A stretch of 64,000 nt of DNA, from the NCBI RefSeq assembly GCF_016125515.1, contig NZ_WGLO01000008.1, forward strand, positions 248,001 through 312,000. The letters are read 5' to 3'. This DNA comes from Hyphomonas sp. GTDB taxonomy: Bacteria; Pseudomonadota; Alphaproteobacteria; Caulobacterales; Hyphomonadaceae. The notes beneath the pieces are model-generated. The model was not told the origin of the DNA and searched no databases. It saw only the letters and a program-made list of their open reading frames with translations. This document shows positions 9,695 through 18,919 of this stretch, in pieces. The translations under genes were made by a program, and so were the position numbers. How positions within the stretch are numbered: the first letter of the stretch is position 1; each line of letters opens with the position of its first letter.

Positions 9695-10654
9695 TTACAG
9701 CGCGCCGAGCGCTTTGCCGGTGACCACGCCGGCGTCGCGCGCGGCGAGGCGGGCGGTCGAGGAAATGTGAGTAAGATTGAGGAAGCCGTGCACCATGGTG
9801 CTGTATTCGCGCTCCGAGGCGTGCACGCCGAGGCTGCGCAGCTTGGCGGCATAGGCGAGACCCTCATCGTGCAGCGGGTCCCAGCCGCAGACGATAATGT
9901 GTGCCGGCGGAAGGCCCCTGAGGTCCTCGATCGGCGAAAAAAGCGGCGACATGCGCCGGTCCATGCTGCAGGCAGGGTCGGCGAGGTAGTGACCCTTGAA
10001 GAATTCGAACAGGCTGGCCGAAATGAAGAATCCGCTCTCCTGCGGCGACATCTTCTTTGTGCGAATGTCGGCAAACTGGAGCAGGGGGTAGAGCAGCAGC
10101 TGGAAGGCGGGTTTCGGGCCGCGGGCGCGCACCATCTCCTGGCAGAGATAGGCGGCGAGGTTACCGCCTGCGCTGTCGCCGGCCACCGCCATGCGGGCTG
10201 GGTCGATGCCTGCCACGGCGCCGGCCTTTTCCTGGATCCAGGCCCAGGCGGCGAGCGCGTCGTCATGCGCGCTCGGGAAACGGTGTTCCGGGGCGAGGCG
10301 GTAGTCAACCGCGATCACCCGGCAGCGCGAGCCTTCCGCAAGGCGACGGCACAGCATGTCATGGCTGTCGAGGTCGCCGAGGACGAAGCCGCCGCCATGG
10401 AAGAACAGGATGCCCGGACCCGGTGGGACACCCGCGCCAAGCGGCACATAGAGGCGCGCCTTGATGGGGCCGGCCGCACCCGGAATGATCAGGGGACGGA
10501 TCTCGGCCAGTTCCGGCGCATCCGGCTCGCTGGAATAATCAATCTTGAGGAATTGCTGGCGCAGACGGTCGATCGGCAATTTCAGGTCAAGCGGCTTCAG
10601 TTCCGGCAGATTGAACCGGTCCCGAAAGCTGCGGAGGGCATCGTCAAACGTCAT
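9695..10654 (-). CDS. Alpha/beta hydrolase, hormone-sensitive-lipase family esterase
   Basis: The 319-residue protein has the oxyanion-hole motif FFHGGGFVLGD, the nucleophile elbow GDSAGGN, and the distal acid and base in GWDPLHDEG and MVHGF, which together define the HSL (family IV) esterases. It should hydrolyse short- to medium-chain esters in the cytosol. The ATG at 10654 was chosen over a TTG at 10711 because the latter adds residues without family resemblance. It lies 80 bp downstream of the feruloyl-CoA-synthase-like gene on the same strand, so it may cleave an aromatic ester feeding that enzyme; this is inference. Confidence 0.85.
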   Translation of the reverse strand: MTFDDALRSFRDRFNLPELKPLDLKLPIDRLRQQFLKIDYSSEPDAPELAEIRPLIIPGAAGPIKARLYVPLGAGVPPGPGILFFHGGGFVLGDLDSHDMLCRRLAEGSRCRVIAVDYRLAPEHRFPSAHDDALAAWAWIQEKAGAVAGIDPARMAVAGDSAGGNLAAYLCQEMVRARGPKPAFQLLLYPLLQFADIRTKKMSPQESGFFISASLFEFFKGHYLADPACSMDRRMSPLFSPIEDLRGLPPAHIIVCGWDPLHDEGLAYAAKLRSLGVHASEREYSTMVHGFLNLTHISSTARLAARDAGVVTGKALGAL

Positions 10655-10734
10655 GAACGCGCCATTGCCTGCCAATTCTGACCAAGTGATGGCAGTTCTC
10701 TGGCGATGCAATCAGCGGGCCAGCCGGAGCCCGT

Positions 10735-12588
10735 TCAGAGCGCGATCACGCCTTCAGCCAACGGCTCGGCATACAGGGCCTGCACAAGATTTGCGCGGCG
10801 ATTGACCACGAGGCGCTGGTTTACATAGCCCTTGTCGGTGATCTCGCCGGCATCGATGCTCGGCGGTTCGATCATGACCATCAGGCGCTTGATCCGCCGG
10901 GACGAGCCTTGTTCGGCGGCGTTGAAGGCGGCAGCGCGGCGGGCCAGATCGGCCTTCAGCGCGGCCATTCCCCCGGCGGCGTCGCCAGCCGCCTTGATGT
11001 ATTGTTCGGCGGCAGCCGGCGAGGGCCATACCAGCGCGGTGGCAAAATCCTTGTCTTGGCCACAGATCACGGCGTCGAAGATCAGGGGTGAGCAGGCCGC
11101 CACGAAATCCGGCCGCAGCGTGCCGACCGAGACCCAGGTGCCGGAGGAGAGCTTGAAGTCTTCGCCGACGCGCCCATCGAAGACGAGGCCCTTGTTGGGA
11201 TCGGTCTCGTCAACAAATTTCACAGCGTCGCCAAGGCAATAGAAGCCTTCTTCATCGAACACTTCGGCATTCTTCTTCGGGTCGTTATGGTAGCCGGGCA
11301 TGACGGTCGGGCCCTTGACGCGCACTTCCAGCTTTTCGCCATTGGGCACGAGTTTCAGCGTCGTGCCGGGCAGCGGCAGGCCGATTAGACCAACGCGCTC
11401 GACTTCCCAATGCACGACGGTAATGCCTTGGGTTTCAGTGGCGCCGTACATGGTGACGATGGGGATACGATGACCCGTCGCCTTGATGGCGAGGGCTTGC
11501 AGGCGGTCATAGAGGTCGTCGGACAGTGTTGCTCCGCCATACCCGATGGAGCGCATATTCTTGAAGAACGCATTTAGAAGCGTCTCGTTCTGCTCCATCT
11601 CGTCGGCCAGCATCGACAAGGCTATGGGCGCTGTTCCGAATACGGACGGGCTGCAATCGCTGATATTGCGGATGGTTTCGCGGAACAGGGCCGCGGTCGG
11701 CTTGCCGCCGTCGATCCAGAAGGTCGAACCGTTCCAGAGCGCGCTGTTGAAGTTCACGTTGGAGCCCGAGATGTGGTTCCAGGGCAGCCAGTCGAGCAGG
11801 TTGTCGACCCGGTCCGGATCGTGGTCCGGGTCGCGGGCATTGTCGCGCAAGCCTTCCTGGCCGGCGATCAGCGAACACATGGCGCCCTGCGTCTGGGGGA
11901 CGGGCTTGGGCATGCCGGTGGAGCCAGAGGTAAAAAGGTATTTGCCGATACTGGCATCGGTCAGGCTGTCGCGCGCGGCGGTGACGGCTACGGTCGGCGT
12001 GGTGGCCGCGAGGCTGTCATAGGCGAGTACGGCATTGTCGCCGTCCGGTTCGGCGGTGACGATCCTGAAGGCGCCGGCGGGCAGCGCGGCGAGGGCCCTG
12101 CGGAAGGGCGCAAGCTGTTCGGCGAAGACAATGGCGGGCTTCACGGCGTCGAAGCAGTGTTTCAGCTTGTCGAAATCGGTCGACATTGTGGAATAGGGCA
12201 CCGAGATAGGCGCGGCCGGGGCGCCGATTTTCTGGGCGGCGAGAATGACCATCGCGGCGCGGATCGAATTGCCGGACAAGAGCATCACGGGCGCATCGGG
12301 GCCGGCGCCGATATCGAGAAAGGCCTGCGCGAGGGCGTCGGTGATCTCTTTGGCTTCGCCATAGGTCAGCGTGATCCATTCATCCGTCTGCGGAGCGCGT
12401 TCGCGCAGGAAGGGTCTCTCCGGGTGCTGGGCGGCGCGTTCGTCCAGGGCATGCGGAATCGATCTCGGGCGCGGACCGGGGGCCTGACGGGCGGAGATGT
12501 AGAATGCCCCGTCTTTCCGGGTCATCGTGACGTCCGGCAGCTTCTGCGGCAGCGGACGGAAGGCAGGCAGGGGCTGGGCCTCGGTCAT
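10735..12588 (-). CDS. AMP-binding acyl-CoA ligase, feruloyl-CoA synthase type
   Basis: The 617-residue protein has the adenylate-forming signature YLFTSGSTGMPKPVPQ (the usual TKG is MPK), TMYGATETQGI and LGDAVKFVDE, with a GEDFKLSSGTWVS segment characteristic of feruloyl-CoA synthases. That family activates ferulate, caffeate or coumarate with CoA and ATP. GGAGGAAA precedes the start at 12588. No enoyl-CoA hydratase/aldolase or vanillin dehydrogenase is nearby, so the full ferulate route is not shown here, and another aryl or acyl acid is possible. Confidence 0.82.
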   Translation of the reverse strand: MTEAQPLPAFRPLPQKLPDVTMTRKDGAFYISARQAPGPRPRSIPHALDERAAQHPERPFLRERAPQTDEWITLTYGEAKEITDALAQAFLDIGAGPDAPVMLLSGNSIRAAMVILAAQKIGAPAAPISVPYSTMSTDFDKLKHCFDAVKPAIVFAEQLAPFRRALAALPAGAFRIVTAEPDGDNAVLAYDSLAATTPTVAVTAARDSLTDASIGKYLFTSGSTGMPKPVPQTQGAMCSLIAGQEGLRDNARDPDHDPDRVDNLLDWLPWNHISGSNVNFNSALWNGSTFWIDGGKPTAALFRETIRNISDCSPSVFGTAPIALSMLADEMEQNETLLNAFFKNMRSIGYGGATLSDDLYDRLQALAIKATGHRIPIVTMYGATETQGITVVHWEVERVGLIGLPLPGTTLKLVPNGEKLEVRVKGPTVMPGYHNDPKKNAEVFDEEGFYCLGDAVKFVDETDPNKGLVFDGRVGEDFKLSSGTWVSVGTLRPDFVAACSPLIFDAVICGQDKDFATALVWPSPAAAEQYIKAAGDAAGGMAALKADLARRAAAFNAAEQGSSRRIKRLMVMIEPPSIDAGEITDKGYVNQRLVVNRRANLVQALYAEPLAEGVIAL

Positions 12589-12678
12589 GGCAGGTTTCCT
12601 CCGGTGTCGATGTGTTTTGCCGAGCCATAAAGACTCCGCTCCGCCATTCAACGGGTGACGCCGCGATAGGCTGCGCCG

Positions 12679-14019
12679 TCAGGCTTCGGCTTGGACCGCG
12701 TCAGCCACCAGCGTCAGCGCCTGCTGCATCAGGGCTTCGTCGAGCGCCTCGGCCATCACGCGGATCAGGGGTTCGGTGCCTGATTTGCGCACGACCATCC
12801 GGCCGCGATCGCCCAGGACGGCTTCGGCTTCGGCCAAAGCGGCTTTCACCCTGTCGGACTCGAGCGGGTTGGCGCCGGAATAGCGGATGTTGGACAGTTT
12901 CTGCGGCGCCGGCGTGAAGACACGCAGCATGTCGGAGGCCTTGCCGCCGCGTGCGGCGAGGACGGACAGGACCTGCAGACCGGCCAGCAAGCCGTCGCCC
13001 GTGGTCGAGACGTCCGACAGGATGATGTGTCCGGATTGTTCGCCGCCGAGATTGAAGCCGTGCTGGCGCATATGCTCGCCGACATAGCGGTCGCCGACTT
13101 TTGTGCGTGCAAGGACGAGTCCGCTGGCCTTAAGATATGCGTCGAGCCCCATGTTGGACATGACGGTGGCGACCATGCCGCCGCCTTTCAGGCGCCCGGT
13201 GCGGTGCATCTCGCCCGCGATCAGCGCCATCACCTGGTCGCCGTCCACTTCCGCGCCCGTCTCATCGACCACGATCAGCCGGTCGGCGTCGCCATCGAGC
13301 GCGATGCCGATATCGGCGCCGGTTTCGAGGACAGCCGCCTTGAGCGCGCCCGTGGCGGTCGAGCCGACGCCGGCATTGATGTTGATGCCGTCGGGCGCAG
13401 CGCCGATCAGGGTAAGCCGGGCGCCGAGCTTGCGCAGGGCTTCCGGCGCGGTTTCGAATCCGGCGCCGTGGGCGCAGTCGAGCACGATCTTCAGTTTCGA
13501 GAAATCCTGGCCCTTGCCGATGGTTTCGAGACAACGTTCCAGATAGCGGGCGGCAGCGCCGGGCAGATTGGCCAGTTCGGAAATGGCGGCCGGTGCGGCG
13601 TAGGCGCCCTCGAAGGCGGCTGCCATGGCGGCTTCGAGTGTTTCCTCGACTTCATCCGTGAACTTCACGCCTTCGGGGCTGAAGAGTTTCAGGCCGTTGT
13701 CTTCAAACTTGTTGTGGCTGGCCGAGACCATGAAACCGAGTGCCGCGCCGGTTTCGCGGGCGATCAGCGCGACGGCGGGTGTCGGCACGATGCCGAGGCG
13801 CACGGGCGTTACACCCATCGAGGTCAGCCCGGCGATCAAGGCGGCTTCGATCATCTCGCCGGAGCGGCGCGTGTCGCGGCCGATGACCACCTCGCGCCCG
13901 CCCTCGGGCGCAAAGGTGCGCGCCGAAGCGATCGCCAGCCGCAAAGCGGTTTCGGCCGTCATCGGGCGCTGGTTGATCCGGCCGCGGATGCCGTCGGTGC
14001 CGAAATACTGCCGGGCCAT
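12679..14019 (-). CDS. glmM: Phosphoglucosamine mutase
   Basis: The 446-residue product begins MARQYFGTDGIRG, has the phosphoserine loop VSASHNKFEDNG, the metal loop LDGDADR and the phosphate-binding KSGTEPLIRVM. Length and all four motifs match GlmM, which converts glucosamine-6-phosphate to glucosamine-1-phosphate for UDP-GlcNAc, peptidoglycan and LPS synthesis. In many alphaproteobacteria glmM follows ftsH and folP; here its upstream neighbour is cysQ, 67 bp away on the same strand. Confidence 0.96.
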   Translation of the reverse strand: MARQYFGTDGIRGRINQRPMTAETALRLAIASARTFAPEGGREVVIGRDTRRSGEMIEAALIAGLTSMGVTPVRLGIVPTPAVALIARETGAALGFMVSASHNKFEDNGLKLFSPEGVKFTDEVEETLEAAMAAAFEGAYAAPAAISELANLPGAAARYLERCLETIGKGQDFSKLKIVLDCAHGAGFETAPEALRKLGARLTLIGAAPDGININAGVGSTATGALKAAVLETGADIGIALDGDADRLIVVDETGAEVDGDQVMALIAGEMHRTGRLKGGGMVATVMSNMGLDAYLKASGLVLARTKVGDRYVGEHMRQHGFNLGGEQSGHIILSDVSTTGDGLLAGLQVLSVLAARGGKASDMLRVFTPAPQKLSNIRYSGANPLESDRVKAALAEAEAVLGDRGRMVVRKSGTEPLIRVMAEALDEALMQQALTLVADAVQAEA

Positions 14020-14086
14020 GGAACCTCTCTTTGCTGGCCCCCTAGCTGCCAGAATTCACCTGAACTGGAAATGGCCGGGCGGCGAC

Positions 14087-14875
14087 TCAGGCTGGAGAGA
14101 CGTCGCCATAGACCACGAAGTCCGGATTGTCGTAGCCGCGCGCGCGCTTGCCGTAGAGCAGGGGGGCGCCGTCAAGCTGCAGCACCCGTCCGCCCGCGGC
14201 TTCAACGACGGCCTGGCCGGCGGCTGTGTCCCATTCCATCGTGCGTCCGAGGCGGGGATAGACGTCCGCTTCGCCGGCCGCCACGAGGCAGAATTTCAGC
14301 GAGGAGCCGGCCGCCACGATTTCATGGACGTGATAGTTCGCAAGCCAGGCATCGGTTTCGGGCGAACGGTGGGATTTCGAGGCGACGGCGGAGAGGCCCG
14401 CAGCCGGCGCGCGGCGGATGCGCAGGGTCTGGCGCTCGGTCGGAAGGGAGCCGCCCGGTGCGGCTTTTGCCTGCCAGGCCGAGGATGGGCTTTCGGCGAC
14501 GAACAGACGGTCCAGCGCCGGCGCGTAGACGACACCCATCACGGCGCGGCCGTGCTCGACTATGGCGATGTTGACGGTGAACTCACCATTCCTGGCGATG
14601 AATTCCTTGGTGCCGTCCAGTGGATCGACCAGCGCGAAGCGTGCGCCGTGTTCAGGCACGATGCCGTCCGCGACCGACTCTTCTGCAATGACCTTGAGGT
14701 CCGGGTCGGCCTCGGCCAGACGCGCGAGGATCAGCGCCTCGGCGCGGCCGTCCGCTTCGGTCAGCGGGGACTTGTCGTCCTTGGTGTCGACCGAGAATTC
14801 CGTGCGGTAGATCCGCATGATTTCCTGGCCGGCATCCAGGGCGATGCGGGCGAGCGTGTCGGGCGTCAGCGCCAT
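14087..14875 (-). CDS. cysQ: 3'(2'),5'-bisphosphate nucleotidase
   Basis: The 262-residue protein is an inositol-monophosphatase-fold enzyme with the metal-site motifs TEADGRAE, VDPLDGTKEFI and EWDTAAGQAVVEAAGG. DGTKEFI and the length are typical of CysQ, which removes the 3'-phosphate from PAP, a by-product of sulfate assimilation. The stop of the upstream FKBP gene is only 8 bp before its start, so the two are probably co-transcribed. A related inositol phosphatase activity is the main alternative. Confidence 0.9.
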   Translation of the reverse strand: MALTPDTLARIALDAGQEIMRIYRTEFSVDTKDDKSPLTEADGRAEALILARLAEADPDLKVIAEESVADGIVPEHGARFALVDPLDGTKEFIARNGEFTVNIAIVEHGRAVMGVVYAPALDRLFVAESPSSAWQAKAAPGGSLPTERQTLRIRRAPAAGLSAVASKSHRSPETDAWLANYHVHEIVAAGSSLKFCLVAAGEADVYPRLGRTMEWDTAAGQAVVEAAGGRVLQLDGAPLLYGKRARGYDNPDFVVYGDVSPA

Positions 14876-14883
14876 GACGCGGC

Positions 14884-15864
14884 TTACTGCATCACGCTGA
14901 GCAGTTCGACTTCGAACTGGAGCGGGGCGTTGGGCGGGATCGGGCCGCCGGGCGTGCCTTCTTTGCCATAGGCGAGGTCGGCGGGGATGTAGAGCATCCA
15001 GCGGTCGCCCGGCTTCATCAGCGCGAGGGCCTCGACCCAGCCGGGGATGAGGCCATTGGAGGGGAAGGCTTCCGGGTCGCCGCGCTCATAGGAGGAATCG
15101 AACGGCGCGCCGGTCTCGGCCAGGCGGCCGTCATAATGCACCAGGACGAACTGGCCGTTGACAGGCGGGGCGCCCGACGGGTCGCCGCTGGCGAGCACGA
15201 CATATTGCAGGCCCGACTCGGTTGTCTTCACTTCTGGCAGGTCCGGGTTCCACGGGAAGTACTTTTTCCAGGCGGCGTCATCGGCGTGTTTCGGAACCTC
15301 GACTTCGAGCAGCTGGACGAGGAAGACGAGATCGTCGCCGGCCTTGATCACATTGCCGCGCGGCTGGTCGCCATAAGCAAGCGCGCTGGGGATGTAGAAC
15401 AGGTATTCGGCGCCTTCGGTCATCTCCTGCAGGCCCATCGTCCAGCCGGGGATCACCTGGTTCAGCCTGAACTGGGCCGGCGCGCCGCGATCAAAGGAGG
15501 AGTCGAACTTCTCACCGGTGGCGAGGCGGCCTTCATAGTTGACGCTGACGCGGTCGGTCGCGACCGGACGCTTGCCGTCCTTACGGCCTTCTTTCAGCAC
15601 GATGTATTGCAGGCCCAGATTGCCCTTGATCACGCCCTCGGCGTTGGGGTTCCAGGGCAGGTGATCCTTGAAAGCTGCAGGCATGATGTCATCCGGTGGG
15701 TTTGAGGAATCGGTAAGTGAGGGAGCGTTGGGCTTGCCTGGCGAGACCGTATCCGACCGGACAAAATAGCTGGCGGCAAACAGGGCCACGACCATGCAGA
15801 CGATCATCCAGATCGGCGAGCCGCCTTCTGCTTCGGGGGATTTTTCCTGGGGTGTGTCGTTCAT
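14884..15864 (-). CDS. Membrane-anchored tandem FKBP-type peptidyl-prolyl isomerase
   Basis: The 326-residue protein has a short charged N-terminus, one membrane segment (IWMIVCMVVALFAASYFV, about residues 18-35) and two FKBP domains: first with VSVNYEGRLATGEKFDSSFD and VIPGWTMGLQEM, second with VLVHYDGRLAETG, LIPGWVEALALM and IPADLAYG. FKBPs catalyse proline cis-trans isomerisation during folding. The single anchor predicts a periplasmic location. Tandem FKBP domains after a signal anchor are less common than single-domain FkpA or SlyD types. The same operon appears to include cysQ. Confidence 0.88.
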   Translation of the reverse strand: MNDTPQEKSPEAEGGSPIWMIVCMVVALFAASYFVRSDTVSPGKPNAPSLTDSSNPPDDIMPAAFKDHLPWNPNAEGVIKGNLGLQYIVLKEGRKDGKRPVATDRVSVNYEGRLATGEKFDSSFDRGAPAQFRLNQVIPGWTMGLQEMTEGAEYLFYIPSALAYGDQPRGNVIKAGDDLVFLVQLLEVEVPKHADDAAWKKYFPWNPDLPEVKTTESGLQYVVLASGDPSGAPPVNGQFVLVHYDGRLAETGAPFDSSYERGDPEAFPSNGLIPGWVEALALMKPGDRWMLYIPADLAYGKEGTPGGPIPPNAPLQFEVELLSVMQ

Positions 15865-15922
15865 GGCGTGACCTGTTCGATTGAAACGAATTCTGGTTGG
15901 GTTTGTGTACGGAGCTTCTGGA

Positions 15923-17149
15923 TCAGAGCGCGCGGGGCGGGTAGCCAGCCTGGGCGAGGGCGTCGATGACTTCCTGCGTATGCTGGCTGTCGCGCGTTTC
16001 CATCAGGATGTCGAACTCGGCGCCCTTGGCCGGCACGTCGAGGGCGATGCGGTTGTGCGCGACTTCCATGATGTTGGCGCCGTTGTCGCCGATGATCTTG
16101 GACACCAGCGCCAGCAGGCCCGGCCGGTCGTCGCCGATGATCCGGATGCGCGCGAGGCGGTTCTCGCGCACAAGGGCGCGGGTCAGGACCGAGGCAAGAA
16201 GGCGCGTGTCGATATTGCCGCCGCACAGGACGAGGCCGACCTTGCGCCCGTAGAAGCGGGACGGGTGGGCGAGCAGGGCGGCGAGACCGGCTGCGCCCGC
16301 GCCTTCAGCGATCGTCTTCTCGACTTCGGCGAAAAGGGTGATCGCCCGCTCGAGGTGTTCCTCCTCGACGAGCAGGATGTCGTCGACCAGCTGTTCCGCG
16401 ATCTGGCGGGTCAGTTTGCCGACTTCCTTCACCGCGATGCCTTCGGCGATCGTGGCGCCGCCCATCTTGGGCGACTTGCCGCGTAGCGACGCATGCATGC
16501 ACGGATACATCGCCGCTTCGACGCCGATGATCTTGATGTCAGGCTTCAGGGCCTTGGCCGCTGTGGCAATGCCGGAGATCAGGCCGCCGCCGCCGATCGG
16601 CACGACGAGCGTGTCTAGGTCGGGCTGATCGGCCAGCATTTCGAGGGCGATCGTGCCCTGGCCGGCGATGATGTCCGCATCGTCGAAGGGGTGGATGAAG
16701 ACGAGGCCTTCCTTCTCACCGAGCTTCAGGGCGTACTCCTTGGCCTCGTCGAAGATCAGGCCTTCGAGGATGACGCGGGCGCCGTGGTCGCGGGTGTGCT
16801 CCACCTTGTTGAAGGGGGTCGTCTCGGCCATCACGATCGTGGCCGGGATGCCGAGGCGGCGGGCATGGTAGGCGACGCCCTGCGCATGGTTGCCGGCCGA
16901 GGCGGCGATCACGCCGCGGCGCTTTTCATCATCGGTCAGCTTGGACAGCTTATTGAGGGCGCCGCGCTCCTTGAAGGCGGCTGTGTACTGGCGGTTCTCG
17001 AACTTGACCCAGACATCGGCGCCGGTGATAGCCGAAAGGGTACGCGAGTGGGCCAGTTCCGTGCGCTCGATATTGCCTTCCAGCACCTTGGCGGCGGCCC
17101 GCACATCGGCAAGCGTGACGAGGGCGTTCGGGGTCAGGGTATCAGGCAT
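15923..17149 (-). CDS. Threonine dehydratase (threonine ammonia-lyase) with C-terminal ACT domain
   Basis: The 408-residue PLP enzyme has the Lys-containing YTAAFKERGAL, the AGNHAQGVAYHA loop and glycine-rich VPIGGGGLISG. After about residue 325 follows an ACT-like domain (IIGDDRPGLLALVSKIIGDN). This size and layout match the single-ACT threonine ammonia-lyases that make 2-oxobutanoate from threonine for isoleucine synthesis or catabolism. Which of the two roles applies cannot be decided, and no other isoleucine gene is present. It is divergent from the amidohydrolase at 17342. Confidence 0.9.
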   Translation of the reverse strand: MPDTLTPNALVTLADVRAAAKVLEGNIERTELAHSRTLSAITGADVWVKFENRQYTAAFKERGALNKLSKLTDDEKRRGVIAASAGNHAQGVAYHARRLGIPATIVMAETTPFNKVEHTRDHGARVILEGLIFDEAKEYALKLGEKEGLVFIHPFDDADIIAGQGTIALEMLADQPDLDTLVVPIGGGGLISGIATAAKALKPDIKIIGVEAAMYPCMHASLRGKSPKMGGATIAEGIAVKEVGKLTRQIAEQLVDDILLVEEEHLERAITLFAEVEKTIAEGAGAAGLAALLAHPSRFYGRKVGLVLCGGNIDTRLLASVLTRALVRENRLARIRIIGDDRPGLLALVSKIIGDNGANIMEVAHNRIALDVPAKGAEFDILMETRDSQHTQEVIDALAQAGYPPRAL

Positions 17150-17341
17150 GGGAACGGGTCCGGCTAAAGCGGGCGCACCCTATGCGGGGAGGGGGGCAAA
17201 GACAAGGCGGGGCTGACGCCGGGCTCGCAAGTGGGGCCGAACGCGCTGTCTTGTATTTTCGGGGCTTTATCCGGCGCTTGGGCTTGGTAAACGAGTAGCG
17301 GGTGTCGAGGCGTCATGAAACCTTTCGAGGACAGAAAAACT

Positions 17342-18880
17342 ATGAAGATTCCCATCACGGCCGCGCTGGCCGCCTTGTTGGCACCGGCCATCGGAGCCTG
17401 TGCTTCGGCCTCCGACCCCACCATTGCGGACCTGGCCATCCGCAATGTCACAGTCGTCAGCCCCGAGCGGGCCGGGCTTCTTGAGCATGCCGATGTCCTG
17501 ATCGATGAGGGCCGGATCGTTGCGGTCGGGCCAGCTGCGCCGGGTTGGCTTGCGGCGCATGAATTCGACGGTTCGGGCCTGTTTCTCACGCCTGGCCTGA
17601 TCGATGGTCACGTACACCTCTATCACGCCACCGGCCTGAAACGACGGTATACGGACTCGTTTGACGCCCTTTACGCGGCCTTCCAGGCCCAGCAGCCGCG
17701 CAGCTTCCTCTATTTCGGCTACACTACGGTTGCCGAACTGAACGCGGACTTCGACACCAACCGCGACTTCGAATCCGCGCCTCTGCATCCGGACCTGATC
17801 CATTGCGGCCAGGGTTTGGTGTTGTCGAATGATTTCATGGCAACGGATTTCGAAAGCGAGGAAGAGTTCCTCGCTGCATTCCCGAACTTCCTGCATGACC
17901 GGTTCACAACACCTGACCTTCCGGCCGGATTTGATCCGGCAGACCATACGCCGGCCGCGACGGTGGCGAAGATCGCCGAGAGCAGTGGGCGCTGCGTAAA
18001 ACTGTACTATGAAGAAGCGCTCTGGTGGCCTGCAGAGTCCCGGCCGCCGTTCGGCCTGCCATCTGAGGCGATCGTGCGCGAAGTCGTTGCCGAGGCACAT
18101 GCGCGCGGTATGCCGGTGCTGCTGCATGGCACGACACCCGCGGCCTACACGCTTGCGGCGCATACGGGTGTCGACGCGGTGGCGCATGGGCTCTGGGATT
18201 GGGAGGGCGCTTATCTCGGCCATGACGAGATCCCCGCAGCTGCGACCCAGGCCATCGAAGAGGTCGCACAAGCCGGCGTGGCGGTGCAGCCGACGGTGCA
18301 GACGCTGAACAACACGGTCTCACTGTTCGAGACAGCGCTTCTGGACGAGCCCGGTCTGAAAGCCGTGTTGCCGCCGGCCTATATCGACTACCTGCGCACC
18401 GATGGCCAAAAGGGCAGGGATGATTTCATCCGGCGCAATGGTGCGGTGATCGCCGACGCGTTCGACAAGGGCGAGGCAGCCAGTGCGGATCCGGAAGCAA
18501 TGGTCAGAACCTATCAGGCTCGGCTGGAACGACTGGTCTCGCAGATGAACACTGCGGGCACTCACTTCCTGTTCGGCACCGATACGGCGGTCGGCGGTTC
18601 CGGCTGGGGCAATCCCCCGGGGCTGAACGGCTATTGGGAAATGCAGGACTGGGCGAAGGCCGGCATACCGCTCGCGACCATCTTCAAAGCGGCAACGCTG
18701 GACAACGCGGCCGCCTTCGGAATTGACGGCGAAGTTGGAAGTGTCGAGGTCGGTAAGCGTGCCAATCTGCTTCTGCTCTCAGGCAATCCGCTGGACAGTC
18801 TTGAGGCCTACGACGAGATCGACAAGGTCGTTCTGGGCGGGACTGTCATCGACCGCTCTGCGCTCGCGGCGGGGAACTGA
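17342..18880 (+). CDS. Exported amidohydrolase-family protein
   Basis: The 512-residue protein starts with a signal sequence (KIPITAALAALLAPAIGAC); the Cys could be a lipoprotein site, although Gly two residues before it is not ideal. The amidohydrolase core shows the HxH pair in LIDGHVHLYH, later histidines in LLHGTT and AVAHGLWDWEG, an Asp in FGTDTAVGG, and the closing VGSVEVGKRANLLLLSGNPL. Such secreted metal hydrolases act on cyclic amides, dipeptides or related substrates; the true substrate is unknown. GAGGACAG precedes the start. Confidence 0.83.
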   Translation: MKIPITAALAALLAPAIGACASASDPTIADLAIRNVTVVSPERAGLLEHADVLIDEGRIVAVGPAAPGWLAAHEFDGSGLFLTPGLIDGHVHLYHATGLKRRYTDSFDALYAAFQAQQPRSFLYFGYTTVAELNADFDTNRDFESAPLHPDLIHCGQGLVLSNDFMATDFESEEEFLAAFPNFLHDRFTTPDLPAGFDPADHTPAATVAKIAESSGRCVKLYYEEALWWPAESRPPFGLPSEAIVREVVAEAHARGMPVLLHGTTPAAYTLAAHTGVDAVAHGLWDWEGAYLGHDEIPAAATQAIEEVAQAGVAVQPTVQTLNNTVSLFETALLDEPGLKAVLPPAYIDYLRTDGQKGRDDFIRRNGAVIADAFDKGEAASADPEAMVRTYQARLERLVSQMNTAGTHFLFGTDTAVGGSGWGNPPGLNGYWEMQDWAKAGIPLATIFKAATLDNAAAFGIDGEVGSVEVGKRANLLLLSGNPLDSLEAYDEIDKVVLGGTVIDRSALAAGN

Positions 18881-18919
18881 TTTTACGGCGGATGGCGATC
18901 GCCCGACCGGCCCGTCGCC

